Assembly (NCBI RefSeq): GCF_900101905.1
Contig: NZ_FNAJ01000004.1
Span: forward strand, 62,001-126,000
DNA length: 64,000 nt
DNA from: Myxococcus virescens
GTDB taxonomy: Bacteria > Myxococcota > Myxococcia > Myxococcales > Myxococcaceae
Reading direction: 5' to 3'
In this document: piece after piece, positions 18,174 through 25,837 of the stretch
Layout of the letters: the number at the start of each line of letters is the position of its first letter
How positions within the stretch are numbered: position 1 is the first letter of the stretch
The notes under the pieces: generated by a model
Databases searched by the model: none
Told to the model about the DNA's origin: nothing
The model's input: only the letters and a program-made list of their open reading frames with translations
Translations under genes and position numbers: made by a program

Positions 18174-20543
18174 TCAGCGCTGGCTCCACGCCAGCGTCTG
18201 GCGCAGCGGCCCGGTGCCTTCGTCCACGAACAGCAGACGATTGGCGCCGTCCTCCCAGTCAAGAGTGCCCTGGGAGCCGCCGCGCAAGAGCTTGTACTCG
18301 AAGACGGCGCCCACGGGCAGCGACAGCGCGAAGCCGTCGGGCCCCGGACGCAGCGAGCGCTCGGGCTTCCACCCGCCCATCTCCGGCCCGCTGCCCACCA
18401 ACCGCACCGACGGGTCATCCACTGCCAGTTCCACCTGACGCCGCGTGCCCAGCCCCCGCCACCGCAGGCCCGCGAGCTTCGCCGCCGTGGCGAAGCCGCC
18501 CGCCGCCTGGGGCTTCAGCCGCGCCAGGGCCACCTCGCCGGCGGGCACGCGCATGAAGCCCGCGCCCCCGGCGGCCAGCGGCGGCGCCAGGGCCAGCGGC
18601 TCCAGCTTCGCGCCGGCCAGCCCGTCAGGCAGCAGCACATCCACGGCGCTGTCACGGGAATTCACGGCGATGACGACGGCCTCGTCGGCGGTGACGCGGG
18701 CGTAGGCGAAGAGGTCCTCCCGGGCGGCGAGCATCCACGTCTCGCCACGCTGGAGGGCCTCACTGCCTCGCCGCAACGCCAGCAACCCGCCAATCCACGA
18801 CCGCAGCGGGTGGTTCGTGAAGCGCATGTCGCCCCGGTTCTCCGGCTCCTTCGCGCCCGTCAGGCCCTCCTCGGTGCCGTAGGTGAGCGCCGGCACGCCG
18901 CGCGCGGTGAGCTGCACCGCCAGCGCCCGCTTCACCCGCTCCACGTCCCCCCCGCACTCGCTCATCACCCGGGGCAGGTCGTGGTTGTCCACCATCGTCA
19001 CGAGCGAGCCCGGCGCCGGGTACAGCCGGTCGTTGAAGAGGATGGCGCCCAGGTGCGACGGGGAGCGGTCCCTGCAGAAGACGTCCACCAGCGCGAAGGC
19101 CAGCGGGAAGTCGAACATCGTCCCGAAGCGGCCTTCCTTCATCGTGTTCGACAGCAGCACCGGGTCGCCGTCCAGCATCTCCCCCAACAGCAGGAAGTCC
19201 GGCCCCGCGTGCTGGCGCAAGTCGTCGTTGTAGCGAGCCCAGAAGGAGGTGGGCATGTGCTTCACCGCGTCCAGCCGGAAGCCCGCGGGCTGGAGCACGT
19301 CCACCCACCGGCGTGAATGCGCCAGCAAGTGCGCGTACACGTCTTCCTTCTCCACGGCGAGGTCCGGCAGGCCGTGCACGTCTCCCATCACCAGCTCGCG
19401 TGAATCGCCCCAGTCCTGGATGGGACCCAGGCCGTGGAACCAGTCGGGCCGCTCACGCGACAGGCGCGTCTCCGGCCCCACGTGGTTGAGCACCACGTCC
19501 AGCACCAGCCGCATGTCCCGGCGGCGCAGCTCCGCCGCCAGCGTCTTCAGCAGGGCCTCGTCTCCGAAGCGCGGTTCCACCCGGCCGAAGTCCTCCACCC
19601 AGTAACCGTGGAAGGCGCCGTACCCATGGAACTTGTCGGTGCGCATCTGGAAGACGGGTGAAAGCCACACCGTGCGGACACCGAGCTGCTGCAGCCCGTC
19701 CAGTCGGTCAATGACGCCTTGCAGGTCTCCGCCGTGAAAGGCCTGCGCGTCCTCCAGGTCCACTGCACCGTCGTTCTTCGGGTCTCCATTGGAGAAGCGG
19801 TCCACCATCACGAAGTAGACCGCGTCTCCCGCCGGCGGCTCCCACGAACCCCGGTAGGGCTGGAGCACGGCCGGCGTGCCCGTGCCCGGCTCGATGCCCG
19901 GTCCGGCCGGCGCGTCGAGGCCCGGCACCGTGCCCGGCCCCCCGTCCGTGTCCGGCACCAGGAAGGGCGAGGCCAGGAAGGAGTCGAACAGCGCGCCCGC
20001 CTGCCCGGCGATCTGCGTGGCCACCTCCAACTGCGCATCGTCCTCGCGCTGCTGGTCGAACTGAAGCGCCGCGCCGTAGTCCTGGGTGACGACGGTGGGC
20101 GCCATGGCGGAGTCCGCGCGCGCGCCCGTGGTCCGCACCGAGATGTCCCACGAGAAGCGGCCCCCCACCTGGCTGAAGAACGACACCCGCGTCTCCACCA
20201 GCAGGTGCAGCGGCGCCTCCGGCGTCAGCGCCTTCAGCATCTCGAAGCGGCGCTGCGAGTCGCGCACCTTCGCGAAGTAGGCGGCGTAGTCCGCGTAGGG
20301 CACCACCTCCACGCGCAGGTTGCGCCTGGCCAGGGTCTCCGCGATGCGCTGCTTCAGTCCTTCCGGGACGTCCGCCACCACGCCGGCCCGCCTCGCGTCA
20401 TCCCGCACGTAGGCCACGGCGACCACCGTGCCGCTGGGCGCCACGGGCGGAGGCGCCGCGCGAGGCAGACACGCCGCGAGCGTCACCGCGGCCAGCGCCG
20501 CCGTGAGGGAGACCACCGCGCTCCATCGCCTTGTCAGAACCAT
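18174..20543 (-). CDS. Secreted alpha-amylase lipoprotein with extra N-terminal domain
   Basis: A 789-residue lipoprotein (lipobox TLAAC, Cys25). Residues about 30-205 form a domain I do not recognise. Residues about 240-600 are GH13: VVLNHVG, nucleophile in FRLDAVKHM, acid/base in LLGEML, and the transition-state pair in VDNHDLPR. The C-terminal 100 residues end with a CBM20/CBM48-like module (VRLVGSGPEMGGWKPE, FEYKLLRG). It should hydrolyse alpha-1,4 glucans at the cell surface. Its ATG overlaps the stop of the porin gene by 10 bases, so porin and amylase are translationally coupled. It is the third gene of the minus-strand arm of the starch locus. Confidence 0.9.
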   Translation of the reverse strand: MVLTRRWSAVVSLTAALAAVTLAACLPRAAPPPVAPSGTVVAVAYVRDDARRAGVVADVPEGLKQRIAETLARRNLRVEVVPYADYAAYFAKVRDSQRRFEMLKALTPEAPLHLLVETRVSFFSQVGGRFSWDISVRTTGARADSAMAPTVVTQDYGAALQFDQQREDDAQLEVATQIAGQAGALFDSFLASPFLVPDTDGGPGTVPGLDAPAGPGIEPGTGTPAVLQPYRGSWEPPAGDAVYFVMVDRFSNGDPKNDGAVDLEDAQAFHGGDLQGVIDRLDGLQQLGVRTVWLSPVFQMRTDKFHGYGAFHGYWVEDFGRVEPRFGDEALLKTLAAELRRRDMRLVLDVVLNHVGPETRLSRERPDWFHGLGPIQDWGDSRELVMGDVHGLPDLAVEKEDVYAHLLAHSRRWVDVLQPAGFRLDAVKHMPTSFWARYNDDLRQHAGPDFLLLGEMLDGDPVLLSNTMKEGRFGTMFDFPLAFALVDVFCRDRSPSHLGAILFNDRLYPAPGSLVTMVDNHDLPRVMSECGGDVERVKRALAVQLTARGVPALTYGTEEGLTGAKEPENRGDMRFTNHPLRSWIGGLLALRRGSEALQRGETWMLAAREDLFAYARVTADEAVVIAVNSRDSAVDVLLPDGLAGAKLEPLALAPPLAAGGAGFMRVPAGEVALARLKPQAAGGFATAAKLAGLRWRGLGTRRQVELAVDDPSVRLVGSGPEMGGWKPERSLRPGPDGFALSLPVGAVFEYKLLRGGSQGTLDWEDGANRLLFVDEGTGPLRQTLAWSQR

Positions 20544-22030
20544 CCTTCGGCCTCGATCGCGACCACCGAGTGCCAGTGACGCTCGGGGCCGACGTAAACG
20601 TTGTACTGGTCCAGGCTGTCCACGAAGGAGTTGCCGAACGCCGCATGCTGGGTGGAGCGCTGGAGCCCGTACAGCAGCCGCAGACTGGGGCGCGCGTAGA
20701 TGCTGCGGCCCGTGGGGTTGAGCACCACACCGGCCTTGAACTGCCAGGTGTCGCGCGTGTCGCTGTCACCGAACTCCAGGCCACGCGCGTCCGCCATGCC
20801 GTCGGTGCTGGTGAACACCGAGTCCACATGGTTGCGATAGAGATTGCCGTTCAGGCTCTTCTCGCGCGCGACGCTGCTCTCCGCCAGGAGGTGAACCTTG
20901 TCGGTGAGGAAGTACTGAAGGCGGAGCACCGTGGAGGCGATGACGCGGTTGTCCTCGCCCGCGGCAATTTTGTTGTCCTTGTTGAACGAATAGCCAGCCC
21001 ACACGCCCCAGAGCGCCTCCAGCTTGTCAGGGATGATGCGCAGGTAGGCCTCGTTGCCGAGGTTGGCGTCGTAGCGCTCGTCGGTCTGGTCCGTGACGTA
21101 CACGGTCCAGTCCCGGCCCCGGAAGTTCTCCGTGTAGAAGGGCTGTGGGTGGCGCTTCTCGAAGGTCAGGTACAGGTTGCTCCACACCAGCGGCCCCACC
21201 CCGCCGAAGCCCACGTAGCCCATGGCCCGGTACGACAGCGCGCTGCGCGCCTTGAGGTCCGGGACCAGGTCCTCCGCGCCCGGGTTGGCCTCGAAGTAGC
21301 GCCGCACCACCTCGCGCCGCGCGAAGTTCTCGTAACGGGTCCCGGGCGACGCGTAGAGCGCGTTCCGGTTGCCGCGCACCGCGGGCTCGTAGCCCACCTG
21401 CCCGCGGATACCCACCTCCAGGTGACCAGGAATCAACCGATAGCGGAACGACGCGGCGCCCGTCAGCACCGTGTTGTAGTTGTTCGGGCGCAGCGTGTAG
21501 CCGCTGTCCCCCACCGCCAGCAGGACGTCGTAACGGTCGCCCTGGTACGTGCCGGACAGGCCCACCGTGTCCCAGAGCAGCGTGCCGGGACGCTGGTCGT
21601 AGATGTGCAGGTCGTTCCAGCGGTCCTCGAGCGTGCCGAGCTGCCACGTCACCCGGTCCAGCAGGATGTTGCCGGCGCGGACGAAGAGGTAGTCAGCGCT
21701 GAAGTTCACCAGCGAGCCATTACCGGGATCCGCTGAACGAAACGACCTGCCAGAGATACGGGAGTGGACCTCGGCCCACACCTCGTCGGTCCCCGGCGTG
21801 GCCTGCAACGCGTCCAGCCGGAGGTTGAGCTCACCGTAAGGGCTTTCGTTGAGGAGCCGACCGTAGAGCCAGTAATAGCCCAACTGGCCCGAGCCGCCCG
21901 CGAAGTCCGGGCGGGTCATGATGCGGAAGTAACCCGCGGCCCCGAAGCGATCGCGAGGCGCATCGGCCAGGGCAACGAGCGGCAGGAACGTCAACAGGAT
22001 GGCGCCGAGGCGCGCAGGCAGGACTCGCAT
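20534..22030 (-). CDS. Outer-membrane porin-like beta-barrel, probably for maltodextrins
   Basis: A 498-residue protein with a signal peptide cleaved after about ALA (residue 26). The mature part is rich in alternating aromatic strands (YWLYGRLL, YRLIPGHLEVGIRG, LYLTFEKRH) and ends in a C-terminal Phe, the outer-membrane barrel signature. No family motif is clear. Its place between two secreted alpha-glucan hydrolases, opposite an ABC sugar importer, suggests a maltoporin-like channel; this is inference from context. It is coupled to the amylase by a 10-base overlap and lies 37 bases after the debranching-enzyme gene. Confidence 0.75.
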   Translation of the reverse strand: MRVLPARLGAILLTFLPLVALADAPRDRFGAAGYFRIMTRPDFAGGSGQLGYYWLYGRLLNESPYGELNLRLDALQATPGTDEVWAEVHSRISGRSFRSADPGNGSLVNFSADYLFVRAGNILLDRVTWQLGTLEDRWNDLHIYDQRPGTLLWDTVGLSGTYQGDRYDVLLAVGDSGYTLRPNNYNTVLTGAASFRYRLIPGHLEVGIRGQVGYEPAVRGNRNALYASPGTRYENFARREVVRRYFEANPGAEDLVPDLKARSALSYRAMGYVGFGGVGPLVWSNLYLTFEKRHPQPFYTENFRGRDWTVYVTDQTDERYDANLGNEAYLRIIPDKLEALWGVWAGYSFNKDNKIAAGEDNRVIASTVLRLQYFLTDKVHLLAESSVAREKSLNGNLYRNHVDSVFTSTDGMADARGLEFGDSDTRDTWQFKAGVVLNPTGRSIYARPSLRLLYGLQRSTQHAAFGNSFVDSLDQYNVYVGPERHWHSVVAIEAEGWF

Positions 22031-22067
22031 GGGCGGGCCCCGCTTATAGCCCAACCTGCTTGCCTGC

Positions 22068-24509
22068 CTACTCCGCACGCAGGACGACGATGGTTCTTTC
22101 CGGCATCCCGTATGTCGGACCGTTCACTGGTGACGGTGCATCAAGCCAGGAGTTGCCCGTGGACCGGCTGTCCAGGCCCGCCGTCGTGAGATAGGCGGGG
22201 CTGTCGAAGTACGCCTGCGTGTCGATGAGCCGCGTCCATTTGCGGCCTTCGGGCAGCGTGAACGTCACCGCGCGGGGCTCCATGTTGATGAGCACCAGCA
22301 ATTCCGGCCCGTAGGACGCGTCATAGTAGTGAATCATCAACTGCTTGCTGTCCCACGCCGCCTCGGTGTTCTGGGCGCTCTTCCAGGCCAGCGGCGCGCC
22401 CTTGCCGTAGTCCTTCGGCGCGAAGGCGTAGGCGTGCTCCTTGCGCAGGCGGATGGCGGCCTTCACGAACTCGAACATGCGGTGACGTTCGTCGCGCGCC
22501 AGGTACGTACCCCACTGGTACCAGTTGAAGGGGTTGTCGGACAGCGTGGAGTAGGCGTTGTTGTTCCCCAACTGCGTGCGCATCCACTCGTCGCCGCCCA
22601 GGATCATCGGCGTGCCGTGGCTGATCATCATCGACATGAAGGCATTGCGAATCATCTGCCGTCGCATGCTCTCCGCGCGCTCGTCGCCAATCGGACCCCA
22701 GTTGCGGGAACGGTTGTGATCCTCGCCGCTGACCTTGTCGCAGAAGGGGCTGTTCGGTGTGTCACAGCACACCGGGTTCAGCGGACCGCAGCGGTTCTGC
22801 TTCTCGTCGTACGCGAACAGGTCGTACATCGTGAAGCCGTCGTGCACGGTGATGAAGTTCATGGAGTGATACGGGCGGCGGCCATTGCGCTCGAACCACT
22901 CCTGGCTGCCGTACATCAGGAAGCCGCCGTCCACCGTGCCAGGCCGGCCACACAGCGAACCCTCGTTGGAGTTGAGCTTCCAACCGTCCTGGTTCATGAA
23001 CGCGCGCCACCAGTCGCGGAAGCGGCCGTTCCACTCGTACCAGCCATTGCCCGGCTGCGTCCTGGCGTTGGGGAACTCGCCCAGCGGCATGCAGTACCAG
23101 CCGCCCGCGCTCCACGGCTCGGCCATGATGCGGGTGTTGTACTTCTGGAGCACCGGGTCGTCGATGACATCCTGGAGCACGGTGTTGCGCGGGTCGTCCC
23201 AGCGGTTGTAGTCGCCGTCGCGCTCACCCAGGATGGGCGCCAGGTCGAAGCGGAAGCCGTCCACGTGGAGCTCTTCCACGTAGAAGCGCAGGCTGTCGAT
23301 GATGAGCTTGCGCGTGGGCCGGTGGTTGGGGCGCGTCTGGTTACCGACGCCGGTGTTGTTCCAATACGTGCGGCGGTCCGGGTTGAGCGCGTAGTACGCC
23401 TGGTTGTCGATGCCGCGGAACGAATAGAGGCCCGCCGTCTCCGCGGGGTCCAGGGACTCCAGCGGCTCGCCGGGCATGACGTCATCCGTCTCCAGCTTCT
23501 CGCGCCAGAGGCCCCCTTCGCCGGTGTGGTTGTAGACGACGTCGATGATCACCTCGATGCCGTGCTTGTGGAGCTGCTCCACCATCCACTTGAACTCGTT
23601 GATGACCTGGTGCGGTTCCTTGAAGGCCGCGTAGGACAGCTCGGGCGCGAAGAAGTTGATGGTCTGGTAGCCCCAGTAGCCACCGTCCAGCGGCTTCTCG
23701 TGGATGGGCAGCAGCTCCACCGCGGTGATGCCCAGCTCGGCTAGGTAGGCCGCCTTCTCACCGAAGCCGCGGTAGGTGCCCGGGAAGCGCACGCCGCTGG
23801 CGGGGTCCGCCGTGAAGCCCTTGGCGTGAACCTCATAGACGATGAGGTCCTGCCAGCCGTGCCCCTGCCAGTTCTCGTCCTGGCGGTTGGCGCGCCACTG
23901 CTGCTCCGCCTCACCCCACTGATAGTCGCCGCTCTTGACGAGCACGCTCTTGGCGGAGGCCGCGTAAGTCACCTCCGTGCGGGCCGGACCGCTGGCCGTG
24001 CTGCCCTTGCTCCAGTCGTGATCGCGGTGCAGGGCCTTGGAGTACGGGTCCGTGAGCAGCTTGTTCGGATTGAAGCGGTTGCCGTAGACGTCCGCGTCCG
24101 CCTTGAAGCCGTGGATGGACCCGGGGAACCACCGCGGGTCGAACTCCCAGTTGGGTCCCCAGGCGCGGAAGCCGTAGTGCTGTCCCACGCCCACGCCTTC
24201 CACGTAGACGCTCCACACGTCGCCATAGCGCGTCATCTCATAGGCGCGCGCCGGGCGGTTGCTCTCCGGGTCCTCGAAGAGCAGCAGCTCCAGCCGGGTG
24301 GCGTTCTCCGAATACAGGGCGAAGTTCACGCCCTTGTCCACGAAGGTGGGGCCGATCTGGCGAAGGGATTCGATGTCGTCCACCGAGTAGCTCGGGGCCC
24401 GAGCATCGCTGTGGTACAGCCGGACATAGTCGCTCTCGCTACAGCCAGTGATGAACAGGGCGGTGGACAGCGCCGCGCCCACGAGGCGGGACATTCTGTG
24501 AGTGCGCAT
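22068..24509 (-). CDS. GlgX/isoamylase-type debranching enzyme, exported lipoprotein
   Basis: An 813-residue lipoprotein (lipobox FITGC, Cys23) of GH13 subfamily 11 (glycogen debranching/isoamylase). An N-terminal CBM48 domain (about 45-180) precedes the catalytic barrel: VIYEVHAKGFT-like IVYEVHAKGF, DVVYNHTGEGG, nucleophile in GFRFDLAP, acid/base in RIMAEPW and FITVHDGFTMYD. These enzymes cut alpha-1,6 branches; export is unusual for GlgX but known for bacterial isoamylases. Two in-frame ATGs (24509, 24494) are possible starts and both keep the lipoprotein signal. It heads the debranching enzyme-porin-amylase operon. A 12-bp palindrome lies just upstream. Confidence 0.9.
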   Translation of the reverse strand: MRTHRMSRLVGAALSTALFITGCSESDYVRLYHSDARAPSYSVDDIESLRQIGPTFVDKGVNFALYSENATRLELLLFEDPESNRPARAYEMTRYGDVWSVYVEGVGVGQHYGFRAWGPNWEFDPRWFPGSIHGFKADADVYGNRFNPNKLLTDPYSKALHRDHDWSKGSTASGPARTEVTYAASAKSVLVKSGDYQWGEAEQQWRANRQDENWQGHGWQDLIVYEVHAKGFTADPASGVRFPGTYRGFGEKAAYLAELGITAVELLPIHEKPLDGGYWGYQTINFFAPELSYAAFKEPHQVINEFKWMVEQLHKHGIEVIIDVVYNHTGEGGLWREKLETDDVMPGEPLESLDPAETAGLYSFRGIDNQAYYALNPDRRTYWNNTGVGNQTRPNHRPTRKLIIDSLRFYVEELHVDGFRFDLAPILGERDGDYNRWDDPRNTVLQDVIDDPVLQKYNTRIMAEPWSAGGWYCMPLGEFPNARTQPGNGWYEWNGRFRDWWRAFMNQDGWKLNSNEGSLCGRPGTVDGGFLMYGSQEWFERNGRRPYHSMNFITVHDGFTMYDLFAYDEKQNRCGPLNPVCCDTPNSPFCDKVSGEDHNRSRNWGPIGDERAESMRRQMIRNAFMSMMISHGTPMILGGDEWMRTQLGNNNAYSTLSDNPFNWYQWGTYLARDERHRMFEFVKAAIRLRKEHAYAFAPKDYGKGAPLAWKSAQNTEAAWDSKQLMIHYYDASYGPELLVLINMEPRAVTFTLPEGRKWTRLIDTQAYFDSPAYLTTAGLDSRSTGNSWLDAPSPVNGPTYGMPERTIVVLRAE

Positions 24510-24519
24510 CAGGTAGGCT

Positions 24520-24531
24520 GACCTCGAGGTC
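24520..24531. promoter_or_regulatory. Palindrome in the divergent promoter region
   Basis: GACCTCGAGGTC is a perfect 12-bp palindrome in the 200-base space between the divergent debranching-enzyme and malK-like genes, 10 bases upstream of the former. A shared sugar-responsive regulator site is possible, but no regulator gene is adjacent. Confidence 0.3.
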
Positions 24532-24709
24532 CGGACATGACTCGGCCCGGCAATCAAACTCCGTTTCCATAACAAGCGCCTTCCATGCCTGACAAGGCAG
24601 GGCCCGGGTTTCCAATCGGGAACAGACCTTCGTTCACTGGCGCACGCGACGGGAGGATGCAGCACAAGCAACCAAGGAGGTTTGAGGAAACAAGAAGCGT
24701 CCGGGTAAG

Positions 24710-25837
24710 GTGCGCGACCGTCTCCCCATCAATTTCTCCGAGCACGACTTGTCCGAAGTCACCCTGAGCGGGATCAAGAAGTCGTTTGGCCAGAACCTCA
24801 TCGTGAAGGGCGTGGACCTTCAGGTGGGTGAAGGTGAATTCCTGGTGATGGTCGGCCCGTCTGGCTGCGGGAAGACGACCTTGCTGCGGCTCATCGCCGG
24901 CCTGGAACAGGTGGACGCGGGCGAGGTGCGCATTGGCGGCGCCCGGGTGAACGACGTTCCGCCTCGTGACCGAGACGTTGCAATGGTGTTCCAGTCCTAT
25001 GCGCTCTACCCGCACATGACGGTGCGGGAGAATCTGGCCTTCGGCCTGACGCTCCGGAAGTTCCCCGCCGCGGAGATTGCGTCGCGCGTGCAGGAGGTGG
25101 CTGGAATGTTGGAGCTGAGCCACCTCTTGGAGCGCAAGCCCAAGGCCCTGTCCGGCGGCCAACGCCAGCGCGTGGCCATGGGGCGAGCCATCGTCCGCCG
25201 TCCCAAGGTCTTCCTTTTCGACGAGCCCCTCTCCAACCTGGACACCGCGCTCCGGGTCCAGATGCGTGGCGAGCTGGCGCGGCTGCACCGCCGGCTGGGC
25301 GCGACGATGATCTACGTCACCCACGACCAGGTGGAGGCCATGACGCTGGCCACCCGCGTGGCCGTCTTCAATGGCGGGCTCCTCCAGCAGGTGGGCCCGC
25401 CGCTGGAGCTCTACAACCGCCCCGCCAACCTGTTCGTCGCGGGGTTCCTCGGCTCCCCTTCCATGAACTTCCTGGAGGCGCGGCGCGAGGGGGCTCAGTT
25501 TACCGGCAAGGGCTTCACCCTGCCCTGTCCGGCGGACGTGACCACGGAGGAAGCCACGGTGCTGCTGGGCCTGCGTCCCCAGGATTTGCGCGTGGAGTCC
25601 CAGGGGCCCCTCACCGGCACCGTGGACGCGGTGGAGCGACTGGGCTTCGACGGGTACGCCTTCGTCAAGACAGAGGCCGGACTGGTGGCGGCTCGCTTCG
25701 ACAAGGGCGTGAACGTCGCGGTGGGTGACCAGGTGCATCTGGCCCCCGTGGGGGACGCGCTGCACGTCTTCTCCCAGGACGGCGCGAAGGCGCTGCGCCA
25801 TCCGGAGCAGCGCGCCGCGCTGGAGGTCGCGTCGTGA
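24710..25837 (+). CDS. MalK-like ABC transporter ATPase
   Basis: A 375-residue ABC ATPase of the CUT1 sugar-importer type. Walker A is GPSGCGKTT, the Q-loop is VFQSYALYPHMTV, the signature is LSGGQRQRVA, Walker B is VFLFDEPLSNLD, and the switch His is in VTHDQVEAMT. The C-terminal extension (about 240-375) is the OB-fold regulatory domain (GLRPQDLRV) typical of MalK/MsmK. The frame opens at a GTG at 24710 with a poor ribosome site; a downstream TTG is an alternative. It overlaps the next gene by 4 bases. It powers the fused binding protein-permease and MalG downstream. Confidence 0.93.
   Translation: MRDRLPINFSEHDLSEVTLSGIKKSFGQNLIVKGVDLQVGEGEFLVMVGPSGCGKTTLLRLIAGLEQVDAGEVRIGGARVNDVPPRDRDVAMVFQSYALYPHMTVRENLAFGLTLRKFPAAEIASRVQEVAGMLELSHLLERKPKALSGGQRQRVAMGRAIVRRPKVFLFDEPLSNLDTALRVQMRGELARLHRRLGATMIYVTHDQVEAMTLATRVAVFNGGLLQQVGPPLELYNRPANLFVAGFLGSPSMNFLEARREGAQFTGKGFTLPCPADVTTEEATVLLGLRPQDLRVESQGPLTGTVDAVERLGFDGYAFVKTEAGLVAARFDKGVNVAVGDQVHLAPVGDALHVFSQDGAKALRHPEQRAALEVAS

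Noticed and set aside
17073..18174. hemE as a member of the amylase operon
   Set aside because: The gap is 54 bases and read-through is possible, but hemE is a housekeeping gene with its own ribosome site and no functional link, so I treat it as separate.
16131..19316. A very long plus-strand open frame (about 1060 codons) opposite fadI, hemE and the amylase
   Set aside because: It is antisense to three well-recognised genes, is extremely His/Arg/Ala/Val-rich, and has no domain; such frames are expected opposite GC-rich codons.
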